Source: Unio delphinus (taxonomy: Eukaryota > Mollusca > Bivalvia > Unionida > Unionidae). From it: a stretch of 64,000 nucleotides of DNA. The notes under the pieces are model-generated. The model saw only the letters and a list, made by a program, of their open reading frames with translations. It had not been told where the DNA came from and ran no database searches. The position numbers were made by a program, and so were the translations under genes. Positions 1 through 12,243 of the stretch are shown piece after piece (positions within the stretch are counted from its first letter, which is position 1; each line of letters begins with the position of its first letter). Location of the stretch: assembly GCA_029339505.1 (NCBI GenBank), contig JAQISU010000081.1, positions 15,351,001 to 15,415,000 of the forward strand. The letters are read 5' to 3'.

Positions 1-2
1 AG

Positions 3-1427
3 TCTGCAGATAAGGGTTCGGCTGTGGTCGTTATGAATAGGGAAGACTACATTAGTGAAGCAAATAGACAACTTAGTGACGCTAGATTCTACCAAAAACT
101 AGATCATGATCCAACACTGGAATATGCAGAAACAATCACTAATACTATTAACGAGGCGTACCAAATCGGGCACATCGACCAGCAAACGAGAAACTACTTA
201 AGCCCAGAAAACCCAAGGGCAGGTAGATTTTATCTTCTACCTAAAATCCACAAACAAGGAAACCCAGGCAGACCTATAATCTCTGGTAACGGGCATCCCA
301 CAGAAAGGATATCAGAATATTTGGATCATTTTATGAGACCATATGTCCACAAATTACCATCATATCTTCAGGACACGACAGATTACCTCATAAAGAGCAA
401 AGCAAGCGAACCATTACTGCCAGATACCTTGCTTGTTTCCTTAGATGTCACATCTTTGTATACTAACATACCGCACAACGAAGGTTTACAGGCGTGTAGC
501 GAAGCATGGGAAACAAGAACAGTAGACAATCCACCAACACACTTCCTAGTCCGACTCCTGGAACTGGTCCTAAAACTCAACAACTTTGAATTTAATGAAG
601 AAAACTACCTTCAAATTAATGGAACCGCAATGGGTACAAAAATGGCCCCTTCGTACGCTAATATTTTTATGGGAAAACTAGAAGGTCAACTATTAGCATC
701 GGTTGAACTTGCACCATACCAGTGGGTACGCTTTATCGATGATATAGAACTGAAGTGGCAACATGGAAGAGAAAATCTGGATGATTTCATATCAAAGGCA
801 AACAACTTCCATCCCTCTATAAAATTCACGGCTGAAGTCTCCAACTTAAACCACGTTTTCCTAGACACAACAACCAGACTGGTAGAAAACAAAATCCATA
901 CAGACATCTACTCGAAACCAACTGACAAACACCAATATCTCCTCCCAACCAGCTGTCACCCAAAACACTGCATTAGGAACATCCCGTATAGCCAGGCACT
1001 GAGGATACGCAGAATTTGCTCCGACGATGACACATTCCTAGAAAGGTCTGAAGAGCTATCTAAACATTTAATTTACCAAGGCTACGACAAGGACCTGATT
1101 ACTGAGGCAACCCAAAGGGCTAAGCTAACAAACCGCGATGACCTACTAAAATATGGAAAGAAGGAAAACGCCGATAGGATACCATTTATCCTGACCTACC
1201 ATCCAGACAACCCCAAAATAGGTAAAATCATCGGGAAACACTGGCCCATCGTAGAATCATCGCATGCACTAAAGTTAATCTTCCCGAACAAACCTGTAGT
1301 TGCCTACCGGAGACCAAAAATCCTCAAGGACATCCTAGTCAGGGCGAAGCTAGCGCCAATCACTAATCAAGACCACCCGAGTCTGGCCCCTGTCGCGATA
1401 AAAGGTGCAAAACCTGTCAACACATGA
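3..1427 (+). CDS. Penelope-like element reverse transcriptase, 5' end off window
   Basis: The frame is open from the window edge (SADKGSAVVV) and reads an RT of the Penelope-like class: LPKIHK near residue 72 (counting from base 24), PGRPIIS, LDVTSLYTNIP at 140-150, GTAMGTKMAPSYANIF at 200-215, and the catalytic RFIDD at 236-240, then the PLE thumb (IYSKPTD, CHPKH). The RT copies element RNA by target-primed reverse transcription. The N-terminal part is beyond the left edge. The frame ends at 1427 in sequence that, one frame over, reads the Cys-rich linker of PLE endonucleases, so a one-base indel near 1385-1395 separates RT from endonuclease. Probably recent but now non-autonomous. Confidence 0.93.
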   Translation, partial: SADKGSAVVVMNREDYISEANRQLSDARFYQKLDHDPTLEYAETITNTINEAYQIGHIDQQTRNYLSPENPRAGRFYLLPKIHKQGNPGRPIISGNGHPTERISEYLDHFMRPYVHKLPSYLQDTTDYLIKSKASEPLLPDTLLVSLDVTSLYTNIPHNEGLQACSEAWETRTVDNPPTHFLVRLLELVLKLNNFEFNEENYLQINGTAMGTKMAPSYANIFMGKLEGQLLASVELAPYQWVRFIDDIELKWQHGRENLDDFISKANNFHPSIKFTAEVSNLNHVFLDTTTRLVENKIHTDIYSKPTDKHQYLLPTSCHPKHCIRNIPYSQALRIRRICSDDDTFLERSEELSKHLIYQGYDKDLITEATQRAKLTNRDDLLKYGKKENADRIPFILTYHPDNPKIGKIIGKHWPIVESSHALKLIFPNKPVVAYRRPKILKDILVRAKLAPITNQDHPSLAPVAIKGAKPVNT

Positions 1428-1798
1428 TAGAAACCAGGACATTTTCTAGCACAGTGACGAGAGAAAAACTAAACATACATGGTCCAAACAAAACGTGCAA
1501 AACAGAGAATGTAATTTATCTCATCACATGTAAAATCTGTAGCCTGCAGTATGTCGGAGAAACTGTGAGGCTACACAAAAGGATCAACCTTCATAGATCT
1601 GATTGGATAACAAAGAAGCTATACAGAAGTCCGGTCGCAGAACACTTCTCCTCCCCAGGCCACACCTTCAGTGATGTAACACTTATTGCAATTGCTCACC
1701 ACCACAACTGGAGCTCCGAAACCAGGAAAGAAAAGGAATCTTACTGGATACGACGCCTTCGAACGTTGAAACCAAGTGGTTTAAACCAAGAAGACTAG
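1424..1798 (+). CDS. Penelope-like element GIY-YIG endonuclease domain
   Basis: Shows VIYLITC at residues 30-36, CxxC-like cysteines (TCKIC), QYVGET at 42-47, RLHKRINLHRS, and a C-terminal KEKESYWIRRL region that supplies the catalytic Glu. This is the linker-plus-GIY-YIG endonuclease normally fused C-terminal to the PLE reverse transcriptase, which nicks the target DNA. The Cys linker RCKTCQH begins upstream of this ATG in the same frame (about 1395), showing that this was one ORF with the RT before an indel. The listed ATG is probably not a real start. Confidence 0.9.
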   Translation: MIETRTFSSTVTREKLNIHGPNKTCKTENVIYLITCKICSLQYVGETVRLHKRINLHRSDWITKKLYRSPVAEHFSSPGHTFSDVTLIAIAHHHNWSSETRKEKESYWIRRLRTLKPSGLNQED

Positions 1799-2140
1799 AA
1801 AAAGACAGCCGTGCACAAATGTAATTATCTTTTCCAGCTGACATATTTTCTATTAAATAATTATCTAAATATGCTTAATAGCCTCTTACTACTGATGTAA
1901 AATATCCAGGATATAATTTACGCGTACATAAATTTACATACAATAACATACGTGTCGCTTTGGGTCATCGATTTTGACATTTTACAGCATCCGCAACAAG
2001 TTGAGGAAACTAGAAACACGATTTTTGTATTTTACTTGTCTGTCTTGTCTATGTTCTGTATTTGCCTTTGATAAAGACTCATTAAGAGTCGAAAGCACTC
2101 AGGCTAGAATGACACTAGTTCTGCACTGTTGTTTGTCAGT
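1799..2140 (+). mobile_element. 3' untranslated end of the Penelope-like element
   Basis: AT-rich noncoding tail after the endonuclease stop. It ends in TTGATAAAGACTCATTAAG then AGTCGAAAGC (2067-2096), a perfect 5-bp stem GACTC/GAGTC followed by GAAA, resembling a hammerhead ribozyme core. PLEs are known to carry such motifs. A (TA)n tract follows directly. Confidence 0.6.
2067..2100 (+). ncRNA. Hammerhead-ribozyme-like motif (degenerate)
   Basis: TTGATAA stands where the CUGAUGA core would be, then GACTC-ATTAA-GAGTC (helix II and loop), then GAAA and a possible 2-bp helix III (GC...GC) before CTA. The core differs from consensus at two positions and I could not pair a convincing helix I, so activity is doubtful. 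Confidence 0.35.
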
Positions 2141-2147
2141 TTTTTGC

Positions 2148-3034
<887 letters not shown>

Positions 3035-3660
3035 TCACAGCTCTATGATAAAGTAAGTGCTAATTTCATTTATATATGGTAAAGTAAGTGCTAATTTCAT
3101 TTATAAATGGTAAAGTATGTGCTAATTTCATTTATATATGGTAAAGTATGTGCTAATTTCATTTATATATGGTAAAGTATGTGCTAATTTCATTTATATA
3201 TGGTAAAGTAAGTGCTAATTTCATAGATCTATAATAAAGTACTATTTTCATTTATCTACAGTAATGTATGTGCTAATTTCATTTAAAGTAAAACAAGTAC
3301 TAATTTTATATATCTATGATAAAGTGTTATTGTTATTTATATATGGTAAAGTAACTGCTAATTTCATTTATCTAATGTAAAGTAAGTGCTAACTTCATAG
3401 ATCTATGATACAGTAAGTGCCATTTTCATTTATCTATGGTAAAGTTAGTGCTAATTTCATTTATCTAGGGTAAAGTTCTAATTTCATTTATTGGTAATAA
3501 AGTATGTGCTAACTGAATAGATCTATGATAAAATAAGTTCTATTTTCATTTATCTATGGTAAAGTATGTTTTAATTTCATTTATCTAAAGAAAAGAGCTA
3601 ATTTCATTTATCGGTGATAAAGTATGTGCTAATTTCATGGATCATGATACAGTAAGTGTT
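3035..3660. repeat. 31-bp minisatellite array
   Basis: About 20 units of a 31-bp motif built on GGTAAAGTATGTGCTAATTT plus CATTTATATAT. The first units are close copies and later ones diverge (ATAGATCTATGATA variants). It lies in the intron following exon 12. Confidence 0.95.
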
Positions 3661-4116
3661 TATGTGCATTGTAGAAATCAGCCTGAACCAGCCTAGTGGG
3701 TACTGGAACAGCGCAAGAAGTGTTTACAACTATTGTAATGATGCATGGCTGAGTAATTGGATTGTGGCTAACATGCATCCACAATAAGCTGTTCATTGAT
3801 TACTTTATTGCTGTCATCTGGAGATTTTTGGCTAAATGTAGGATGTTTAGTAGCATATCATAAGTAATGATGAAATCAAATTTGGGCCGTGATGGCTTTT
3901 GTGTCTTTGATTAAAAATCAGTTGTCTTCTGGCAGAGGTTAGATAGAATGGAAAGACTGACTAAAAAGTCAATTGAAGCAGAAAACCTAAGCATATGTTT
4001 TGACCTGTTTGATTTTGTTTTCTTTTAATGGTTTCGTTTGATTGCTAATGTGTTGTACAATATGTTTCAAGTTAAATTTGAATCAATAGTAATTGAGCTG
4101 TCCCCTGCTCACGATT
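3661..4116. other. Intronic sequence without recognised features
   Basis: No exon or repeat family recognised. Confidence 0.55.
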
Positions 4117-4128
4117 ACATAAGTATAA

Positions 4129-4297
4129 GGGGGTCCCCAAGTGGCCAAGTGGTCTAAAGTGCTCTCCGTTACGGATCACTGCCATCTCATCTCTGTCTGT
4201 GTGGGTTCAAGTCTAAGATTCAACTAATGTAGTTATTAATACGGGCCACCATGTATAGCCTATCTTGTGCTGATAAATGGCGTTAAACCCTACAACA
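4129..4297 (+). mobile_element. tRNA-headed SINE (family A), copy 1, internally deleted
   Basis: The head has an A box TGGCCAAGTGG and a B box GGTTCAAGTC; the tail reads GCCACCATGTATAGCCTAT...GTTAAACCCTACAACAAC. Flanked by a perfect 12-bp target-site duplication ACATAAGTATAA (4117-4128 and 4298-4309). Compared with the other copies it lacks the middle (the 'gtgagaaagcttgcc...' part), so the deletion happened before or during insertion. Confidence 0.88.
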
Positions 4298-4309
4298 ACA
4301 TAAGTATAA

Positions 4310-4616
4310 TGCATCACTGGTTAATCATAGATGGCAGCTATAAAGAACATCAAAAGTATGCAGAAAAACTGCATAAAGCAAGACACACTTTATATGCTAA
4401 TAAACATCAACACTGCTGATCTAATGAGAAAGGAAGACACTTTTCAAGCAATTAGCTAATGGCTGTCCTCAGAACCTGGAGAAAAAAATTACTTTAAATG
4501 AAATATTTTGAGATCCGAATAAACATACAAGCTTTAACCTTTTCACGTGTTAAGTACAGCAATTGCAACATTGTGTGACAATAGTATAAAAAAAGGTAAA
4601 TTTTTGGCACTACGTT
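4310..4616. other. Intronic sequence without recognised features
   Basis: About 300 bp; nothing recognised. Confidence 0.5.
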
Positions 4617-4858
4617 ATTGTTGTAGGGTTTTAATGCCATTTTTCAGCACAAGATAGGCTATATACATCGCAGCCAATATTAATGGTGGAGAAAGAACCC
4701 GGGGGAAAAAAACCGGGAAATAACCACCGACCTATGAGAAGCTACTGGTAAGCTTTCCCGCATACTCACATTGGCCAAATCTGAGACATGAACCCACGCA
4801 GACAGAGATGAGATGGCAGTGATCCATAATGGAGAGCACTTTAGACCACTCGGGGCCC
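4617..4858 (-). mobile_element. tRNA-headed SINE (family A), copy 2
   Basis: Reverse orientation, full length with about 15-20% divergence by eye from the copies at 19.2 and 49.3 kb. The tRNA-like head is at the right end (ACCACTCGGGGCC) and the TTGTAGGGTTTTAATGCC tail at the left. Only about 320 bp from copy 1 and in inverted orientation, so the two could form an intramolecular hairpin in the pre-mRNA. Confidence 0.85.
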
Positions 4859-4969
4859 CTGGGCATTATGTAAACTGGAGTCATGGCCTGTGGAATTTTC
4901 ATGTCATTTTCATTGCCATGAAAGTTTCCTCTTGGAGAGACCATTCATAGGATGCCAGCATATTGTGCT

Positions 4970-5178
4970 AGTCTTACCATTCATGTATGGTAATTCGGCC
5001 AAGCATTACAGTACTAAGTGTATGGTAATTTGGCCAAGCATTACAGTACTAAGTGTATTGGTAATTCGGCCAAGCATTACAGTACTAAGTGTATGGTAAT
5101 TCGGCCAAGCATTACAGTACTAAGTGTATGGTAATTCAGCCAAGCATTACAGTACTAAGTGTATGGTAATTTGGCTAT
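4970..5178. repeat. 35-bp minisatellite
   Basis: About 5.5 units of TAAGTGTATGGTAATTCGGC + CAAGCATTACAGTAC, nearly identical, so recently amplified. About 190 bp from exon 12. Confidence 0.95.
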
Positions 5179-5364
5179 GACTTAGCTGTCTGTGCCATGT
5201 AATCAAAACTAGACTTACTATGCAGATGTCATCTTCTGTTTCTTGCAGTAAAAGAATATATACAGTTTTAAAAAAATCATAATTTTTGTATACAAAAATG
5301 AATTATGGTATAATACAGAAATCAAAATGACTTGCAGGCTAATCTATTAGTGAAAATTATTTAC

Positions 5365-5420
5365 CAGTGAAGATCCCTGCCGCTGGAGTCCGGACTCCAC
5401 TCTGAGAGTTGACTGCTGTC
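5365..5420 (-). CDS. SLC26A11: SLC26A11-like exon 12 (last exon in window)
   Basis: Encodes [18 protein letters not shown], continuing the SFSR motif of exon 11 (RTAVN.QSG..TPA.G in the family). Acceptor TATTTTTATCAACAG; donor ACTG|GTAAAT in phase 1. The following exon should code the 'YYIPKxxLAAVI' helix; I do not find it in 1-5364. Confidence 0.92.
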
Positions 5421-8190
5421 CTGTTGATAAAAATAGAATTAAACTTAAAACAAAATAAAATTCAGCAACAAGCATTGACATGGTTTGTGAAAACTACTAT
5501 ACAAGCCCTTTTCTGTCATTTATGTAACGTAGATAATAGCTATGTAACTGTATCTTTCATTTTACTGTCAATGTAATACCTACAAGCTGAGAGTTGGTTC
5601 AGAAGGTATTTAATTCATTTATGATGAGAACTAAATGTATTTTTCTTAATTGGCTCTAGTGCAGTTCCATGTATGTAGGTAAGAAAAATGCCAGATTCAC
5701 CAGGTTCTTATACTATGCTATACATGTGCCTTAAGCCTGCTCTACTGTCAATGGTCAATTGCTGGATTGCTGAATAGTTGATTGGTTTTGCTCACAATAA
5801 CAGACCTCAATGATGTTTTGTTCTATCAACCACCATTATTGCATGACTAAGCAAATCATTAGTCTCATAAACTAATCTTTTGTATGACTCCCATACCAAG
5901 CAATTATATGGCATAACATTTATATCATAAACTGAAACACACTGCACATTAATGTTTACTAATGGAGTAACATTACTTTGACGATAAAGCTATACACATT
6001 TCCCTTTCTAATTCAGGAATGTGCTTATAATGCAGGCTGAAATGTGAATCCCCACATTTTTCTAGAAAATACAAAAATAATTTGTCCCTATTCAATAAAC
6101 ATAAAAAAAATCATAATCAAACCAGATAACTGAAATTTCTATAAAATGCCTGCTGTATCATGAAAAATGACAGTTAGTGCCTGTAAATTTGAATTGTAAT
6201 TGTTAAAGTCACAACTTTTAATAAGTGATATATTTTGAAACATTTTTCCTTACAAAAAACCCCCCAATTTAGCGCAATTAACAGTATTAGACTGTATTTT
6301 AATCCTTGAAAACTTCAGTAATTCTCACTCGTGGCAGCACTTAAAAAAATAAATACCAAAAACTTCTGTCAAGTGAAATTTGTGTTTTTGGTCTGTCTTT
6401 TCACTTTCAGTGTAATCGTCACAAATGCAATATGCCCTCTTGTATTCAAGCCATTAAAAGTGTCAAACTTCTATTACAGCTATTGCCATGAGCATTTCTG
6501 AGAACCTAATTAAATGTATTCTGTGTTTTGATTTCTGATTTATGAAGTGTTTGTTGTATTGTTACAATGAATCAAAAGTATACCTGCTTTGTAGTATCAT
6601 GAAAATTACATCTTTTGGGATTTAAACCACAAAAATATTAAAAGCTATGCAAATCCTACATGCATAAGAGCTAGCAGTCATACTGTAATTAAAGCATCTA
6701 ATATTAATTAGTAGTTTATCACTAATTACTAATTCAGAAATGTGATCAAGGATAGCATGAGAAGCAAGGCAAACAAGTACCCAGTGCACAAAAAGCTTGG
6801 TTTTAGAGACATGGTAAACTATGGAGAAGCAAATATCAAAGTTTGTAGTGAACTTAAAATTCCTGAATTCGTTCTCATAGGTTACTGTAAGGATTGTCAG
6901 AAAGTTTACTATTGCCTGAAATGATATTGCGGCATCAATATTTTATTAATATGAAATCTTGTTTTTGTTGTGAATCATCAGATCCATATTCACATGCAAA
7001 AATCAGTGACAAAATATATGGTGCACATGTGAAAACCTCATGGAGAAATGTTTTTTTTATAAACAATCTTTCAAATAATCGTTATGTTGAGAGAAAAAAA
7101 GACAATTTAAACAGATAGTGAATGACTTCATTAAAAAGAGCATTTTATTGACAATTGTTGGCAATACAATTATAAAACAAGTATTAAACATTAAACAATA
7201 CCCCCACCCCACCCCCTTGTCTTCTCATTGTTGATGTCCAGCCGGGAATGTATCCCCTTCTTAATTTATCCCTCTGCAACTCAGGCCCTATCTTACACTG
7301 TAGTTTATGTTTTGGACTCCACTGTGACCAAGTTGTCATGGCAGAGGTGTATTTTGATCATAAAAATAACATCATCAGTGAAATCAAATCCTGTTCATAT
7401 AATGTTGGTACTCCAAATTCACCTTATTTTCAGACTGGAATCAGTTTTAAACACATTTACAGTATTCCCCTCTTTTTCTTCAGCTCCTTGGAGAGTTTCC
7501 TGACAAGATTTTAAACTTTAAACCATAAAAAAGTTTACCTTGAGAAACTGCCAGTTACTGGAAAGGATGAAACAAAACAACTGATCATGTTTGCAATACC
7601 TGCGAAGAGAAAAAAGCTGTCATTTATTATAAGTAAAATGTAAGTAAGTAATGCTTTTAAAGTACATGTTTGGTCATCTTCTTTACAGTAGGTAACCTCC
7701 CTTGCTTGGATATGTCTGCAACAACCATAAGTTGAAATCTGTCTGTTCAAAACTTATAAGAAAGTTGTTTTCTCAATTAAATATTTATTTCAAAAGAATT
7801 TGCCAAAAGTAATGGATAAAATAAAAATATAACACTTAATCTAGTCAATCTAGCACTGTGGTCGAACATTTAAAAAAAAAAAATTCACTACAATAACAGA
7901 AACGCCATTTCAAAATTAGGCAGATTCCAGTGTGAAATGATTTTTGCTGGCAGTTGTAATATTTACTTCATTTAAGGAGCAGTTTTATATTTTGTGGAAT
8001 TATGCAAACTGCGTGATAATGTATGATATATAGAGGGTCAAAAAACAAATATTAAATTTACCAGTATATAAACGTTATAAAATGAATAAGATTATCTACC
8101 ATTATCTGCATGACACATTACAGCTGTTATCTATGCTAACATACCCATTTCACAAATGATATCATGCACTGAAAAGGTGTAACTGATTCT

Positions 8191-8251
<61 letters not shown>

Positions 8252-11200
8252 TAAATAATAATTACTTTATTTAAAGAGGGTAACAAAATTAGCTAAGAAC
8301 TAATCTACCTTGAGGCCCTCATGCAGGAATTTATTTATTTCAGCAGCATCTCAGAAGCCACTGGATATATTGGGTTTGGAAGATGGAAATAGAGTGGGCA
8401 TTTCTAATCTCAACTGGAATACTATTCCAGAGCAAAGTTCCAGAGTATTGGAAACTTTTTTTAATAATTCCTTATTTGGTTTGGGAATTTATACTGTTTT
8501 GTAGACATTGATTGCAGGTGGGGTGTAGTACCAGGTAGCCTATACTGGAATAGGGATTGTAAATATTCAGAAGCACTATTACTGGATACCCTGTACATTA
8601 ATTTGGCTTTTCTTAAACAGATTCGGTCTTTAATAGGTAATATTTTTAACTTACCAGTTAAATTTTCCTTGCTTTCTTTCTGGTTTGATATTAGCCTAAA
8701 TGCTTTTTTTAGAAGATTTTCCAGCTTTGCTATGTTTTTATCATTTGAATTACCCCATACTGTATTACAGTAGTCTAAGGGTTGTATGTAACTGTTATAA
8801 AATAGTTTTCTGTGCCTTTCAGGGAGAAAATGTCTTATCCTACTGAGAAGCCATAAACTTGAATTGACCTTTTTACTGATATGTTTGATACGATCAGTCC
8901 ATGATAGGTTATTATCTACCAAAACTCCATGTAGTCTGTCATGACAGACCATTTGCAAATTTTTATCCTTCCATGTCAGACATAGTTCATTGCTATCAAG
9001 TTTTTTCCTTTTGTTCCTTGTTGAGATCAGTAATATAATAGTTTTACCAGTATTTACTACCATGCCATTGCATGTGCACCAGTTTTCCAGCTTGTTTAAT
9101 GCATTCTAGAAAAGAAATTTTGAGTTCATGCTTTGTGTTTTGGATGTCTGACAATGTTTTGTCATCTGCATAGAGATCTATAGATGATATCAAGTCTCTT
9201 AGTAAAAGTGGTAGGTCATCAATAAATAAAATAAATAGTAATGGACCTAGAATTGTGCCTTGTGGTACTGAATGTATTTCCAAGTCATTAATGACAGCAG
9301 TTTTTGAAGAAACCAATTTTAAGCAATATTTGTTCAAATGATATATCAGCATTCTTTCACCAACATTATCTCAAATCATTATCTCAAAAGTGAGAGATAG
9401 AAAATAATTCATCATATGAATTAATGTGAGATAATGTGGGCAAAACCCCTTTCCTGCCACTAGTTTCTGACCTTGAGTGGGATTTCCTTATCCCATATCA
9501 ATGCTTATGATGGATTCTTTTATTCTCTCATACATATCAATGTGTGATACAGGTTGTATATGTTAGAACGGTGTATGTGATAGGTGATCTCAAATGAGTG
9601 CCCTCAATAACATAACAGATTATGCTTATGAAGTCAGAAATGTATGCAGTGTTTATAGTATTTATAGAAGGGGCATAACTCTCTCCAAAATGGAAATAAA
9701 AACAAAACTAATAAAAGAAGCACTTTTTATTTTGATGGGTTTTTGAGTTTTGAGCTGTGCCAGTCACAAGCATACCGGTAATTGCATTTGAACAGATGAA
9801 TTCACATGTCAAGGGTAATAACATCTAAGACAATGCATCTAAGGCTATGAAACAACATTCATATTAAATTGCATCAAAGTATGTTGTACGGTTCTTGAGT
9901 TATGCCAGTTTAAAGCAAAATCCCATCTGTAGATGTAATGTTGATGGTCAAGGGCCATAACTCTGTCCAAAACTGAGATGATGTAGTGTCTATAAGACAA
10001 TGTTCCTACTGAATTGCATCAGGATATGAAAACGTGCAACGTTTAATAAGCACATCTACATGAAATGGATACTTTATCTGCCAAATACCATTCATTTATG
10101 TGTAAAATTGCAAATCTTTGATGGTTACAAAATGTGTGAAAGCACAGACGTTAGGACTGGTGACAAAAGTGCTTACTATAGGTCTCCAACATCTCAATGT
10201 GTTTTCTTTTCTATTTTTCTATCAATACATTACTGGTGATTAACAATGCTCAAATATTTAATAATTCAACTTCATTACTGTAAGAAAACAACGCATTTTT
10301 AACATTTTAAATATTTTAGTTCAGAGTGGTACCAGAACTAAATATGGACCAAACTCTTACAACTCGTACAAACAATATGGACCAAACTCGTACAAAAAGT
10401 CAGTTCTGTAATTATAATATGATTGCTATAATATATATCAGAAATGGCACACAAATTTTAAAGGTTTTGGTTCATGTAGCCCATGGTGTTGAAGATGCTG
10501 TGGCACAAATTTACAGAAAGAGAAAGCAGTTCCCATCTTATAAGAACACCACTACTGTTATGAGAAGATGGCCTAATTTAAAGGGAAAGGCTCGATGGGG
10601 GATGGTTTGCACTATTTTGGTATAATATAGTCTTTCTTGAGCAGGGAATAATAAAATTGTTGATGGGAGGAAAAACTGATCTGTGAAAAAATGTTTTTAG
10701 CATCTATAGCTTACCTATTGCTAGAAGCTCCTGGTTGGGGCGGATCTTATAATTATTCTGCCGAGCTAAAAAGAGAAAATGAAGTCTCAAGTTCTTTTTA
10801 TCATGAATGTAAAAATTTAATTTCTGCAAATTTAACAAAACCAAACATTTGCAATAATGACAAGAAGTCTATCAAACTTCAAGATTTGAAAAATCGCAGA
10901 TAAATTTCAGATACTTATTCTGCAAGTAATCTGCAAGTAATCATATTTAAAATACACGTTTTATACTTGAGGAAAATTCATTAAGGTTGTGTGTGTGATT
11001 AGGATCTTTAACATAGCTTTAACAATTTTTCAGTCATATCGCTACAATGTCTGCAGTTTATAGTGGTATAGTACTGGGGCATCATTCTGCAGACATGTAG
11101 CATGATGTCCCACCCAGTCACATTATACTGACACCAGGCCGACCAGTCCTAACACTAACCTCTTAATGCTGAGTGCCAAGTGAGGCAGCTGTTAGTACCA

Positions 11201-12194
11201 TTTTTGTAAGTCTTTGGTATGACTTAGCCAGGGATCAAACCCATGACCTTCCGCTTCCGCGGCAGACTCTCTAACCACTAGGCCACCAGAGCGGTTCATT
11301 AGTTATATTGTCTTTGATTTATTTTAATAGCATTAATATGTAATGCCTTATTTAATATATGACAGCACATATACTTTTAGAATAACTTTCTCTACAACTC
11401 AAGCTGTTTTAAAATTTTATTTTGCTAGTTTGAGCACAACTGTCAATGGAGTACCAAACAGACATATTTAATTCTTTTACATTCTAAATCTGAATGATTT
11501 TAATGTATTATCATCAGGTAGGGCAATATTATGACCACCATTTGTTTGGGTCTTCTCTTTACATGACATAGTAGTGTACTATTATTTGGTTATATATGGT
11601 ACAAAACATCCACTGAGAAATGCCTCTGTGTTACCAAGCCAAGTCAGCTCTTTGATCTTTACCGCCGAGTGTGGCAGAAATAAACAACGGTATGAACACC
11701 GAGATGCGATTTTGCAACAATGGATGGGAGTTCTTGTATCCAGTACACCTGTATGATAGTAACATTGGTTGTCAGTTATTCTTTGAGTGGAGCTGTAGAT
11801 TTCAGAGCCCTGAAAGTCATAATTATTGAAAAATTAACAATTATTTCTCACTGATTATAAATTATTAAGAAAGAAATTGAGGTTTTCAATGATAATTATT
11901 AATTGCAACCTACCACAAATATCTGAAATAAAATAGATTTTTCAGCAACAATGTTATCATTGCTAAATGGTGGAGTAAAAAAAAAGCTTTATATGTTCAC
12001 TGGCCTACCTCTGAAACTAACTCTGTAAAAAAGAAACAAAACAAATTGATGATGAAATTTTTTTCCCCACCAGGTTGAAAGTTCAGCAACTAAAGAAAGG
12101 TCATGGAAGTTAGTTTCCCAAGTCAAATTGCTGTCATAGGAGTGGGATAATTAAGAAATGGATCTCTTTCTCCCATTTTCTTTTCAACCTGATT

Positions 12195-12243
<49 letters not shown>

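Noticed and set aside
6742..7118. Possible small gene with [20 protein letters not shown]
   Set aside because: No ATG start, two short overlapping frames, no recognised domain and no splice support.
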